Positions 46,199 to 59,000 of a stretch of DNA of 64,000 nt are shown piece by piece. Position 1 is the stretch's first letter. Every line of letters begins with the position of its first letter. Under the pieces are notes generated by a model. The model was given only the letters and a program-made list of their open reading frames with translations, was not told the origin of the DNA and ran no database searches. The translations under genes and the position numbers were made by a program. The DNA is from Centropus unirufus (taxonomy: Eukaryota > Chordata > Aves > Cuculiformes > Centropidae). The stretch is from the NCBI GenBank assembly GCA_013397695.1, contig VYZI01000726.1, forward strand, positions 127,656 to 191,655, given 5' to 3'.

Positions 46199-47611
46199 CA
46201 TGCATTTGTCAATGCAGGTGACAGCAGCCAGGGGGGCAGAGCTGGGATGGGGACAGGTGGGACCCTGCATGTGCTCTGTGGGCATTTGGAGCTGCCTTGG
46301 GGAAAGCCTGCACAATGCTTCGCTCCTGTGGCATTCCTGAGAAACTGGACGGAGGGAAAACACGATACCCTCCACCTCATTGCCCCCCAGGAATCACACC
46401 AAGAGGTGGGGAGAAGGATCCTGATGCTCTGCACCAGGGCTGGACCCAGACCTTTCTCGAAGTGGTTATTATGCTCCCAGTTTCCCACTGTTTTTTGACC
46501 TTGGGTTTTAAGGGGGGCTCTAATCCTCCAGTTATCAGCTGAGTCAGCTGCTCACCAGCTGCAGCGTGCGGAGCGGTGATATGGGGAGGCTGGGGTCTCA
46601 GCACGAGCATTAGATGGTATCAAGGAGCTGTTTGTGGGAAGAGTCGGTTGTGCTTCTCCTTCCTCCACCTCCTCCCGCCTGTCCGCACCATGATTTATGG
46701 GTTGTCACCCAGATCTCACACGCAGAGCAGCAGAGGGAAGCAGCGTCCCCAGGCCAGGCAGGGCAATAACCCCCATCCAGCCATGGGTGCTCACACCTGG
46801 GAGGCTCCTGCCAGACTGAGGGGCAGAATTGCCTTGGCTCTTGCCTGCCTGCCACACACGAGGACAAACACATAAATCAGCTCCTGGAGAGCCCCTGTCC
46901 CCCAACCCTTACCCTGGGGCAGGAGCGTGCACCACTGAGGCTCATGGTGGCAGCAAGTGGCCAGGGGGAAGCACGATTCCCTTTGCCCTTGTGGTCCATG
47001 GGGCGGGAGGCCACACTGGTGGGAGGAAGGAATGTTTGGATTCATTCCTGTCCTTGGGTAAAACCCCGTGGGTCTGCCTGGTTTTGACTTGTGTGCAATC
47101 CTTGACTGGCTGCTGGGGTCAGAGAAGCTTGGAGCAGGGAGCTGGGACTTTGGCAGCACCAGCAGCAGGAAAATGCTGGGATGAGGGACTTGCTGCACCT
47201 CCCAGGGACTGATTGCACATCTGGAAGGAGAGGTGAGCCCTTCTCTGGGCAAGAAAATGTGTGACTCAACAGCAGAGGGGATGCTCCGAGTGCCTGCCAG
47301 GACCTGTCCCTCGGCAGAAAACAAAACACCTGACTCTGCCCTTCACCTTTCCTCCACTTTCCTTTCCAGCCCCTTTTCTGAAAATGACAGGTGTTACCTA
47401 CCCCAAAGGCCTTCAGCTGAGCCTGGGCCTGCCGTGGCTGTTCTGGTCATCTCCAGCCCCTGGGAGCCGGGATGCTCAGTGCCCGACAGCGCCCGGAGGC
47501 TGAGCTGCAGCAAGGACAGGGCAAGGGGTCCCTGCCATGGATGTCCTTAGATCGACCGTGCCACCAAGCATTTCTGACTCCTGCTGGGAGATTTATGGGG
47601 ATGCAGGGTTA

Positions 47612-48039
47612 CAAAGATGATCCAAGGGCTGGAACACCTCCCAGGACAGACTGAAAGAGGCTGGTCTTGTTCAGCCCCGAGAAGGAAAGGCTCCAGGGAG
47701 ACCTTAGAGCAGCTTCCAGTACTGAAAGGGGCTCCAGGAAAGATGGGGAGGGGCTTTTTACAAAGGCATGGAGTGACAGGACAAGGAGAAATGGCTTTAA
47801 ATTGCAGGGGAAGATTGAGATTAGACGTTGGGAAGAAATTCTTCACTACTGGGGTGGGGAGGCCCTGGCCCAGGTTGCCCAGAGTAGTGGTGGCTGCCCC
47901 ATCCCTGGAGGCGTTGAAGGCCAGGTTGGATGGGACTTGGAGCCCCTGATCCAGTGGGAGGTGTCCCTGCCCATGGCAGGGGTTGGAACTGGGTGGGCTT
48001 TGAGGTCCCTTCCAGCCCAAACCATTCCATGATTCTATG
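47612..48039 (+). mobile_element. CR1 LINE 3' end, well preserved
   Basis: About 430 bases from aagggctggaacacctcc through ggtggggaggccctggccca to ccattccatgattctatg. Best-preserved member of the common variant. Confidence 0.92.
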
Positions 48040-49405
48040 TAAGGCAAAATAGAGCATCCCTGGAGCTGAACATCCTGCTGCAGCGCTGCCCCAACTCTCA
48101 GAGAGAGAGCAAAATGAGCAAGGAGTGGCCGCTCTGGGTCTGTGCCCGCCTTTGCTTTCGTGTGAGAACAGGCCAGGAGCTCCCCCGCCCAGGAAACCTT
48201 CCTGAGTGGAATTTGGCACCAACTGTTTCCATTAATTTTAATTGTAAAAACCAACATCCCGACTGTTGAACCCAACTGCTTTCTGTAGCAGAGGTGGAAC
48301 TAAGCCATCACCTCAAAGATTTTCTCCTGCAAATTATTTTATAGGATTCTCCGGGTTTTATAATGAACTTTATTTTTAATCCAGCTTGAATGCACTGACA
48401 AGCCCTGTAGGAGCAGGGCAGGGAGCCCAGGCAGTCTCCTGCCACTCTTCCTCGGGTTCAGTGGAGCTGTGCTGATTTGCACCAGCTGAGCGTTTGACCT
48501 GGAACACGTTTGGCTTCAACAAAAAGGGATTTAGTTTTTGGCAGAAAGAGAAAAGAGTTTTTTGCTAATAGCCCTTGTCATGCTTAAACTGCCATAACAC
48601 AGCAGCTGCAGCGGGGACTCCCGGAATCCAAATGGAACAGGAATTTTCCTGCCAATGTTAATTAGGGTTTGGGGTTTTTTTTTTTTCCTCCCAAATATTT
48701 TAACCCTTGGCCTAAAAGGGCTTCCTATGCTGCCTGACCTGAATACCTGTAGGGAGCAGAGACGGGTACCGGCCTGCCACATCCCTTGTGCAGGTAGGAG
48801 CCAAAGCTTCCTACGTGACAGAAGCTGCTCTGTTTATTGGAGCTGGGAGCTGAGGTTTGCAGCTTTCCCAGCCAGCAAGGAGAGCCCGATGCCCGTGGGC
48901 AGGGGGGGTCCTCCTGCACCAGGGAGGACTTTCCCCAGGAATATCAGCCTCCGCTGGAGCATCTCCAGGGGAAGTTGGCTGCAAGCTGCTGTCAGGCTGA
49001 GCACGCACCGGGGATTTCCTTGGGGGTGAGGGAAAGTAAAGCCCTTTGCAAGTGGTGGGAGATCCCCTCCTCCACTCTGTTGCTGCAAAACTGAGGCTGA
49101 AACTGAAACTGCGCCAGGATGGCAATGGAAAAGCAAATGTCTGGAATGGTTTTAACAGGTTCCCAGCAAGGTGCCAGGTCTTTGCCCTGAGGAAGGTCGC
49201 TTGTTTCTTGCAGGTGATGCCTGATACCATCCAATGGTCTGTGGAGGACACAGGATAAATTACCAGGTTTTTAGGAAACAACTTATCCTGCAGTAAATCT
49301 GCTGCTGTTCTCAGGCAGAAGCAGAGAACATGGGGAACCCAGGAGGGGCTCTGGATCAGGGAGTGCAGGGATAGGATGGGGGGGAATGGTTTTCAGCTGA
49401 AAGAT

Positions 49406-49480
49406 GGGAGACTGAGATGAGATTTTTAGGAAAAACTGTTTTGCTGTGAGGGCGAGGAGGCCCTGGCCCAGGCTGACCGG
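49406..49480 (+). mobile_element. CR1 LINE fragment truncated at both ends
   Basis: About 75 bases (gaaaaactgttttgctgtga, then ggaggccctggcccaggctg) that stop abruptly before a minisatellite. The normal 3' tail is missing. Confidence 0.8.
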
Positions 49481-49515
49481 GAGAGAATTTCCATGAAGAA
49501 AGGTGGAGCCATGGG

Positions 49516-49676
49516 GTGATGGGTCCAGGTGATGGGTCCCACGGGAGCAGACCGATGTGGTGATGGGTCCAGGTGATTCCGGGGGTGATGGGTCCAGGTG
49601 ATTCCAGGGGGGACGGGCGCAGGTGATTCCAGGGGGCGACGGATCCAGGTGATTCCAGGGGTGACGGGTCCCCCGG
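49516..49676 (+). repeat. Minisatellite, ~26-bp unit
   Basis: About five to six degenerate units of the form gtgatgggtccaggtgattc plus cagggg. Ends about 90 bases before the gap, next to the RASSF5 CpG region. Confidence 0.85.
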
Positions 49677-49768
49677 GCCCAGGCGCGTTACGCGGGTGCC
49701 GCGGTGGCGGGGGTCGCACGCGCGGAATGCCCCGCGGGGCGGGCCCCGCTCCCCACCCCCGCCGTGTC

Positions 49769-50041
49769 NNNNNNNNNNNNNNNNNNNNNNNNNNNNNNNN
49801 NNNNNNNNNNNNNNNNNNNNNNNNNNNNNNNNNNNNNNNNNNNNNNNNNNNNNNNNNNNNNNNNNNNNNNNNNNNNNNNNNNNNNNNNNNNNNNNNNNNN
49901 NNNNNNNNNNNNNNNNNNNNNNNNNNNNNNNNNNNNNNNNNNNNNNNNNNNNNNNNNNNNNNNNNNNNNNNNNNNNNNNNNNNNNNNNNNNNNNNNNNNN
50001 NNNNNNNNNNNNNNNNNNNNNNNNNNNNNNNNNNNNNNNNN
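49769..50041. other. Assembly gap (273 N)
   Basis: A run of N replaces most of RASSF5 exon 1. GC-rich sequence and minisatellites on both sides explain the failure. Any open frame drawn across it is meaningless. Confidence 0.99.
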
Positions 50042-50089
50042 GCGACCTGTGCGGGGCGGCCGTGCGGGAGCGCGCCCTGCGCTGCGACC
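50042..50089 (+). CDS. RASSF5: RASSF5 long-isoform exon 1, 3' end (truncated by gap)
   Basis: 48 readable bases: DLCGAAVRERALRCD, the first half of the C1 finger. The preceding base is the last N; a T there would restore the expected cysteine. Donor gtgagt. The rest of the exon is hidden in the gap. Confidence 0.85.
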
Positions 50090-53000
50090 GTGAGTGCTGC
50101 CCGCGCCTCCTCCCGAGCGCTGCAGCCCGCACCGCCTGCCCCGCGCTCCCCATCCCGCCGCTACGGTCCCGCACCCCTGCCCTGCCCGCATCTCTTCCCA
50201 CGCTCTCCATCCCGCACTGCGTGCAGCCCTGCCTGTCGCTATCCTCCCGCATCCCATCCCGCACTCTCCATCCCCCGCAGCCCTGCCCTGCTGTTACTCT
50301 CCCGCACACCTCCCCGCATCTCGCACCCCTCCAGCCCTGCCTGCCGCCACCGTCCCGCACCCGAGCTCTGCCCGGACCCGGGCTCTTCCTCCCCAGACCC
50401 TCTCTTTCCCCTTCACGCTGCTCACGGACCCGCAGCCCCCTCTGTGCGTGCCTCGGGACCTGCGGGGCTGTAGGGAGGGCTCCGCACTGAGCACCCCCAG
50501 GTCCCTGCGTGGCTGGGGTCCCCCTGGGAAGGGTCCCTGGGTGCGGGGTTGGGCACAGGGCACGGGTGTGCTGAGGTGCGGATTTGGGAAATGAAGCTTT
50601 TCCAGGAAAGATGAGATTATCAGATAATCAGAGGGACTGGCGTGGGCAGATCCCGGTGAGCAGGAAGGATTTGTGTTTGTAAAGCTTTACCAGGGAGTGC
50701 CCATTCCTTTGGAAGCAGTGAATTTGTCAGGCACCTTGCTCTGCCCAGGCTCCACGGGTAAGGGAGATCCCTGGGCTGCGTGTTCCTCGTGTGGGACACA
50801 CGGTGTGTTCTGCAGGAGGGATTCATCTTTCCATCGGGCGGGAGGGGACCCGGCCAGGACCGTGCAGCGCCGCACGCTCCGTGTCCCGGGGGAGCAGCGC
50901 TGGGGCCGTGGGCCATGATCCTTGGAAGGGGGAATCTGTGAGAGTTGTTGCAGGTGGGGAGGGAAGGAGGCTGTGGCGTGCCAGGGCAGAGCTGGTTTGA
51001 CCGAACCTGTGTCAGGGCAGTGTGTGCTGCTGACAGTCAAACCCCTCCTTTCCAGCTCCTGCTGTCATCACGGCTTCCGCTGCAGGCTGCCTGGAAGCTT
51101 GACTTTTTGCTTGCAGCTGGAGACCTGCACCTGGGCTTGAGTGATTTAAAGATTTATTGGTCAGGGGCAGCTGAGCTTGATTTTTGGCCGAAACTATTAA
51201 TGCCAATGCTGTTAGCCCCAGGCTTGTGCCCACGGGAGCGCCTGTACCCCGGCAGGGGCAGGTGGGCTGAGAATAGCATCAGTGCGGAGGGCAGGTACCT
51301 GCTGCTGGGGGTCATTTGGGGAGGTGAGTTGCATCCCACCCCGGGCTCTGCGCTGGCTGCCAAGCTGGGACCTGTGAGGAGGTTTCCTTGCCTGTTTTCT
51401 GGGTTTTTTTTTTTTTGGGGGGGGGGGGGCGTTATGCCAGGCACGTGCTCTAACTCCAGCCTCACTGGGGCAATTAGTCCTTGCTCAACCCAATCTGCTT
51501 CTTAAGCTTGGCTTTCCTTAGATTATGAATCAATGATGTGTTTCTAGCAGTGACTCGTGTAGCACGATGTGAGCAGGGCTTTTCCCCATCCCTCCCAGTG
51601 CCCCTTGGAAACGGAGGGCAGTCGGCAGAGACAGTCACACCAGATGGCCCTGCTGCATCACATTAAGGTTTTAGCCCTGGCTGCTGTTAATTAAATGTAA
51701 CCCAGCCACCCCCACGTGGCCAGCACAACGTGACACAGGAATACGCTGAGGCTGATGAACTTGCTGCAGGGTTTGAAAGAGGGGGGATAGAAATATGTTT
51801 GGCTGGGATGTACCTTTGCTTTCTGCTTGCTATTCCCATTAATTCCCTCAAAATGCTGCGAGGGCTGGTGTGTTCCCAGGGCTGGATGCTCTGCTGTGCC
51901 CAGCACACCAGCGCAAAAGGAATAGTGTGGGTTTATTTAAGCAAACCCAACTTTGTCAGGGCTCTTGTCTTGCACCAGACGCACCTTGCAAAGCTGTTGC
52001 AGGGCTCGTGTGCCAGGTAGGGACTGGGCTGTCTGTTTTGAAATCCTGACCTAAAGTAATAATTCACAGAATGTTGTGGTGTTGTGGAGACTAAAAATAG
52101 TTGTTTTGAGGGACTTCTCCTCTGGCAGGATTTTTCCCTTAGTTATATTAAAATAAATCTCCAATAACTCCATTTCCCCTTTCAGAGGAGCATTATTCAG
52201 ACTGTGGGAGTAGTTCTTCCTCTAAAATTCCTCCCCCGCCCCCAGACCAGGAAGCATTGCTGGGGAGGAGTGGAAACCTAAGTGGAGATGCCTGTAACAT
52301 CTTCTGCATTTGCTGTCATCCCAATAGTATATCCTTCTAAAAATGCCCGAGAGCTGCAGACGGGCTGTGCTGTCCTCCCTGGGTGAATATTGGTTTCTCT
52401 TCTGCTGCAGAGTCACTGCTTGTTTGCTTTTGACTCGCAGCTTGAGGATACTTGGGTTTTCATCTGTGTGGGTCTGGCCTATTTTTATTCACATCAGGTC
52501 TCATCATCTTTAGTAAAATGCGAATGTGGTATTTACTCCTCCTCCTCCCCACATGGTCCGTGTCCCTTCCTGTCCACGCTGTGTTCTGTGTGGGATGGTG
52601 CCTGGCCCCAGCGAGGGGCAAACGCTGCCTGCAGCATCCTCAGCTGGAATCGCACAGGTCTGGGTGTGCCCTGGGCACGGGAAGGGGTGCTGGGAGCTGG
52701 CCCCGATGCTCTGCAAGGAGGGGGTTTGGACCGCGTGTTTTTCACGGCAGCCCCTGAAATCCCCTTGGCTGCATTTCCTCTTTCTCGAGGGTGCGAAGCT
52801 CTTTCCAAGGTTGACGTGGGATGCGTGCTCTGCAGTTCCGCTTCCAGCCAGGGGTCTGGGAGGAATGTGTGAGAGCAGGGATGGGGCAAGTCCCAGATCA
52901 GGAAAATTATCCCTGTCAGTGGCTTTCCTTGAGGATCTGGCGGGTTCAGGCTGTGCTGAACCGGTCCCACAGCTCTGGAGCACTTCGGGGGCAGCGGATG

Positions 53001-56000
53001 GGCTCCTGCCGAGGTTTAAGCTTGAGTCTTACCCGGGGGGGCTGTGCCTGTGGCTCATGCAGGTGATGTTTGAGACATCAGGAGCCTTTTCAGTGCCTTC
53101 CCTGGGAGCCTCCAGGATGGAGAACATGACTGGCATCAAACGTGCTGCTTCTGTTGGCATCAGCACTGAGGGGTGTGGAGGTGGGAGCTTGGGAGGGACT
53201 GAGCCCAGGTTGTCCTCCTGGTGTTCATTAAACCCATCGTCAGTCTTGAAGTGAAGGCAGCTGGGTGTGAGGCGAGCTGTGCATTGTACGCCGTGCCTTG
53301 AATATCTCCTGCCTGGTGCGTGTGGGTTTGTGCTGCTGGCACCTTACAGAGCTGGAGTGAACATTGGAGAGACTTCACTGCAGCAACATCCATGTGTCCT
53401 CCTGCTGGCAGCTTTTCCCGAGAGAAGGAGCTGCTGTGGCAGGAGAGAAGGGGCTGGAAGGGCGGGTTGCAGAGGTGCATCTTGGCTCTGGGTGTTTTGG
53501 TGTTTGCTTTGGTGGGGCAGAGCGCAGTCATTGGCTGCAGTGGTGACTAATGCAACTTCAAAGCCTTCAGTGTGTTTTATTTTGCTTTTTGCTTTCTTTT
53601 TTCTTCCTGGCAGTGTCACACCAATGACTTGAGGTCCCTCTGTGCTGTGCTGGGGGGGCTGGGCACTGAGTACTGGGGATCTCCTGGCTTAGGGCAGAAA
53701 AATGATGTGAGAGAGCAAGCTGTGCATGGGTCAGCTGCTCCGCTCCCTTTCCATCCCAGTTTGCCCTGAGATTGGCTTGCTTTTCCTCTTCCCATCCTTG
53801 CTGTACCTGCGATGCAGGTGCTGATGTGAAATTCCTGTTTCTGATCCAGCAGCTGTTGCAAAGCGGCAGTAAGACCTGTCCCACTGAGGGCTCAGCAGGG
53901 TGCCCGCTCCATCCTCTGGTCTGACCGGAGCGCTTGCTCCCAGCAGGCACCGACCCCTGCTCCCCTGTGGCCTCTCTGCTCCTGGCAGCTGTGGACATGA
54001 TTTCCCACCCACATATTTCCTGCGGTTTGGTGATGAAGCCCCAAAGAGGTGTTGCTTTGGCGCAGGTGGTTTCAGCCTGATGCATTTAGTGCGTGTGGGG
54101 TGACCATAAGCAGCTTCTGTTTGGTTGTGGGAGCTGTGGTCTCCTTGGCAGAGCCGCTGGCAGCTGGAAGTGGGTGCTCTCCGGGCTCAGCGTGGTGGGT
54201 CTCAGCTCTGTAAGATCAGAACAGGACTTTGTTGACCGAATGGCTTCTTTGCAAGAAAGTCTGTGCAGGTCTCCGGGCTTTCCTGCTGGGAAGGTGGCTG
54301 GGAGACACCGCCTTGAAGAAAACTTCAGAGCATAGCCAGCACCTGAGGATCTCGGTGGCAAATGCAGTTGTACCTGAAGTCAGATTTTCATCTGTAGATC
54401 TTGCATTATGGCCCTGGCTCAGTGGAGCACTTCAGCAAGTGGTTTATGCCTCTGGTCTGAAGCCACCCTTATCTCTCAGAGCAGTTAATTCTGTGTTCAA
54501 GTGCAGCACAGAATCAGGGCTTGTTTCCTTAAGGGAGGAAGTTGGTTAAACACCATTTCTCTTTCTAGTTTGTAGAGCAAACTACAGTTCTAATATTACT
54601 GGTTCTTGAGTAGATGTTTGCTTAAGATAATGAATTCCTTAGCAGGTGTGGACACCCTTAAAAGGCCTGGCCCAGCCTCTCTGGGATGAGGCTCTGCTGG
54701 CACTTGACAGGACATGGTTGTTTTCCATGTTCTCTTCTTCCAGCACATCTTCCCACGCTCTGTCGTGTCTCTGTTCCTGCCACTGTAAATAATAATTGCT
54801 AACAGTTCATAGGACCCACGGCACTTTGCATTTCTGTCCTATTTACCTGGTCCAGACAGATTCCTGAGGCTCCTCCTGCTGCCAGGTGACTTGGGTGGGT
54901 TGGGAAGGTGCTTGCTGGGCAGGTGCTGCCGAGGTCAGACCAGGACAGGGTGGGGTGTTGGGGTGCATCCTGTCTGCTGAGGCTCCCCGAGGCAGGGCAT
55001 TCATTTACCTGAGCGAGGTGAAGGTGTGGGGAGGGATGGTGACCTGTCCAGAGCCGTGTGGCCAGCTGCTGGGGCTCCTGGAGTAGCTCAGATCCTCGGG
55101 GTCATTCCTCTTGCTGCAATCCAGCCTGGTGCCTCAGGAAGGATTTATGGAGAGACGTACCAGCCAAGACTCCAGCTCTTCCTTTGCAGGTTAGTGTTTG
55201 GGCTCTCTCCTCCCTCTGCTTCATCCCTGGCTCGATGGGTTTGGCTGAATTTTCCGATCTCAGTGTGGGCAGAAGGGATGCACGGAGATGGAGAGAAGCT
55301 GTCTAGTTTTTGGGACAGCAAGGGGTGAATGAGAAAGTCCCCTGTGTTACTCATTGCTTATGCTGCTGGAATTAGTTAAATGTCATCTTTGTTTCTCCCA
55401 TGTAAAAGCAGGATTGTGTGGGGCAGGGTGCGGGGAACCTGCGGATGGCTGAACGGAGAGGAGCTGATCCCCAGGGTACAAAGTGACCGATTTCATGCGC
55501 GCTGTTAAACTGGTGTTTATGCCCCATTCCATCACCTGACACCCGATATGGTTCTAACCAAAAGATGCTGTGACAGAACCTCAGTATTGAGCTTAAAACG
55601 TGCCTGACTGCCCACAGAGCTGAAATCAATATCATAACTAGAGTTAATCTTAGTGTACCCCTTTAATTAAACCTTTGATTGAACATTGGGGACTTTTTTT
55701 TCTTAAACTTTAGATGTCTGCAAAGGAAAAGCAGCAAAGTGAAGTGAGGATATCGGAAAGAGCCCTCCCAGCATACGGCTGGGTCCTGTGCTTTCTCTCT
55801 CTAATCTCTTCTGTTGGGTTGTTTTATCTTATCAAGTAAAAAGCCCCAGAAATAGAAAGTTTTCCATGGCGAACAGGACAAGCCCAGAGATGCACAAGCT
55901 CCGAGCTGTGCATCTCATTGCTCAAAAAATAAATAAATAACCCCATCAAACAGCGGCAGACTGCAAACGGGCAATGTCAATGGTTTATCTCTGTGGGAGG

Positions 56001-59000
56001 AAAGGCTGATGTGGAAGCAGACGTAACTTGCGCCCGTGCTCATTGCATCTCGGCGGCTTTCGGTGCTGAGGAGCTGCCCGCCTGGCTCCACGTGCCCGGG
56101 AAGCTGCTCAACTCCTCTCTCAAGGATGGCAGACAGGAAAGCAGGGGAAGCCACTTGCTTTGGGCTCATAACAAAGAGAATTCGCAAAATATTCAGGCAT
56201 TTTCCCAAGTCCAAATCCTGGTCTGAAGGACTCCAGCTGCTGAGGAGGCCGAGCAGGGAGGTCTTGCTGGTTAGAGGTAGGTCCTGGTGTAAATCGATGT
56301 GTTTGGGTGTATTTGAGGGTTGGACTTGATGATCTTGGAGATCTTTTCCAACCTTAATGGTTCTGTGGTGTGCTGGCTGCCACCTGAGGGCTTCCTGCTA
56401 CGTGTGAGGTGTCGGGGGTTCCCGTGGCGCTGCCCGGCTGGGTGGAAGGCAGCAGGGCTGGGGCACGCACTGGTGGCACTGGGCACCTTCATCTTCTGCT
56501 CGGGCTCCTTCCGCAGCCCCGTTCTCAGGGGAGCTCTGTGGCAGGGCGCAGCTCGGGCCGTTGGTGCTGCCTCATTTGCCTCCAAAAAGGAAAATTTGCC
56601 TTTTGGTTAATAATGGCTCAGGAGCATCCGCCCACAGTCGGGGTGCGCTGCAGACCCCGCAGTGGTGCCGGGACCTCTTAAAGGGTTGCCTGTCACCAGG
56701 GTTGTCCTGTCTGCTCAGAACAAACAGAAAACCACCCCTAGTTTTCTCCTGTGTTTGCCAACAAACTGGACCCAAACCACCTGATTTAGATGTAAAACAG
56801 CCGAGACCTCCAGTGGTGGAGCTGCAGGGATGGAGCGGGATCCCTGCTGGGGGGGATGTCAAAGTGCTTCACAGGAAAACCCAGGCCCTTCCCTGGATTC
56901 TCTCTGTGGATGCTGGAGGCAGAGGTGATGCTGTAGGTCCTGCCCTGTCCTGGCAGCAGGAGATGCCCTCCAGCTCTTCAGAGGCTGTGGGGCCACATCC
57001 TGCAGCCACCCCTGAGGCTGCCCCGAGTGACGTCGGGCATCTCCATGTGTGAGCACAGGCACCGCAGCCTTGACCAGCACCGCTTGCGAAATCAAACCTC
57101 AGGCACAGCCTGCGTTAGAGGTGAGGCGTTCGTAGGATTCCAGAGTTGGAAGGTGAATGGGAGAAGTCTTTGTTCCTCAGTGTTCATAGATTCGTGGAAT
57201 GATTTCAGTTGGAAGGGACCTTAAAGCCCATGGCCTTGAACACCTCCAGGGATGGGGCCCCAGCCTCCAGATGTGGGGCTTGCGTTAGAGGTGGATTGGA
57301 AGATGCCCCATCACATCTGTGGTGTTTGGGAGGATGGGGGTGGGCGGGATGACTGCAGTCCTATATTTAGGAATCTAGATGGGCATCTGTATTGGGCTGG
57401 TTTAGTCTATCTAATTTTATTCCCCTGGGAAACTTTGTCTGTGGAGAAAGGGAAATTCCTTTCAGCCACCAAAGTTTTTCACAGTATTGCGATCTGACTC
57501 ATTCTTTATTTATTTATTTTTGCAAGAAACTTGATTTCCAAGCTTTGCTTTGTTTGACTTGAATGGAACTTATCTTAAAGCATAAGTGGAGGCATCCTGC
57601 TCCTCTTAGAGAACCTGTCACGTGGCTGTTTCCTAAAGCTGTGCTGGGTTTCTAAAATTAGTGTTCCCTGCCGGATACGGAGTGATTAGGTCTGTTAATA
57701 GGTGATGGTGACTAAGGAGGTGTCATGCTTTAATCCTGCAAAGAAATGCCTGGCCATAATGGGCCTGATCCGGAGGTGCTTGGGAGCTGTGATTTTTGTG
57801 GTCTGTCTTTATGTATTTCGGACTTCTTACCATGCGAGTCCTTCTCCAGGGATGCTCAAACCTTCCCACCCCTGCAGGCTGCAGGCCAGGGGAGCAGGAA
57901 GCAGCTTCCCAGCTCTGAAAATCCTGGACCAAACGGGCAGGAGGGAGTCCCTGCTGGCACCAGATGCTCAGGTGAAGCTGCAACTGGAGCATCCTCGGGT
58001 TGGCATCTCCAGCAAAGGCTTGGCGGGTGTGATGTCCCCCAGTAAAAGGCTGTGCCAGTTGTTCAAAAGGTCATGCATTAAATTACTGTGTAACTGTGCA
58101 GCTTATCTCTAATTAAAAAGAAAAGCAAGTCTCCCTGCCTTCCCCCAGGCTTACTTGAGACAACTGACTCGGAAAAGGAGAATGATAGACAGCTCATGCC
58201 AGATGAATGTTAAATGATAAATGATTTCCCTGTTTCCCCTGGGGACTGATGCTTCCCCCCCTCAGGCATCAGCTCCCAGCTCCTCTCATTCATTCCTGGG
58301 TGTTCCCACATGTCAGCATTCAGCAAAGCTGAGCAGAAATCACTGTTTCCAGAGCAAACATAGGATGTTCCTTTGCTATCCTGTGAGCCCCAGGTATTCA
58401 AAACCAATGACCCAAATGCGAAAGAAAAAAGAAAAGAAAGAAAGGTTTTTTTAAATGCAAGCTTGATTTAAAGTGGGGTGGCAGGGCTGGTGCAGGGACG
58501 GGCATTCAGTCCCATCTCCTCCTCTGAGTGAACTCACTTGCCTTGGGTTTGGGATATTTTTTTTTTCAGGTCAGTGACTGCTGTGGAGTTTGGGGGTAAC
58601 GTAAAAAGTAAATTTAACGCTGTTTGTATGACAGTTAAAAATTAATAGGATCGGAAGGGTTATTAAGGTGGGAGGAGGCTGTTGGTTGCAGTCGGGAGGG
58701 TGTGGAGAGGCCAGGGCCCTGAGGGGCAGGGCTGGGGGAGCCACGGACACGGTGACCCGTGTGTCTGGTAGATGGAGCTGGCTGTGCCAAACGCTGCCCC
58801 TCAGCAGGACCCTGTGCCTAACGGGGCTAAACCTGGATTCTGCAGTCGTCTGGGCAATTTCTACCTTTAACTGGTTAATGTCTTACAGGACGGGTCAGCA
58901 TCCAAGGAAAACGCACTGTGTAAATGCCTTACAACACCTGGGGAGGAAAGGTCATCAGAGTTGGGTGGTAGATCCATGCCTTTCCCTGTATCTGCCCCTC

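Larger units (their letters stand above)
45336..49515. other. IKBKE 3' UTR and IKBKE-RASSF5 spacer
   Basis: After the IKBKE stop, no exon, RNA gene or conserved-looking block was recognised. It contains a long CR1 end (47612-48039) and a truncated one (49406-49480). Confidence 0.6.
49681..50170 (+). promoter_or_regulatory. RASSF5: CpG-rich promoter region of RASSF5 long isoform
   Basis: The sequence on both sides of the gap is very GC-rich with many CG dinucleotides (ggtgccgcggtggcgg; cgtgcgggagcgcgcc). It surrounds the first exon of NORE1A, as expected of a CpG-island promoter. The core promoter itself may be inside the gap. Confidence 0.6.

Noticed and set aside
49356..50490. Long open frames spanning the N run
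   Set aside because: They are open only because N codons cannot be read as stops.
52526..53254. 242-codon plus-strand open frame in RASSF5 intron 1
   Set aside because: No recognisable motif, biased composition typical of GC-rich intron sequence, no CpG promoter or acceptor in front.
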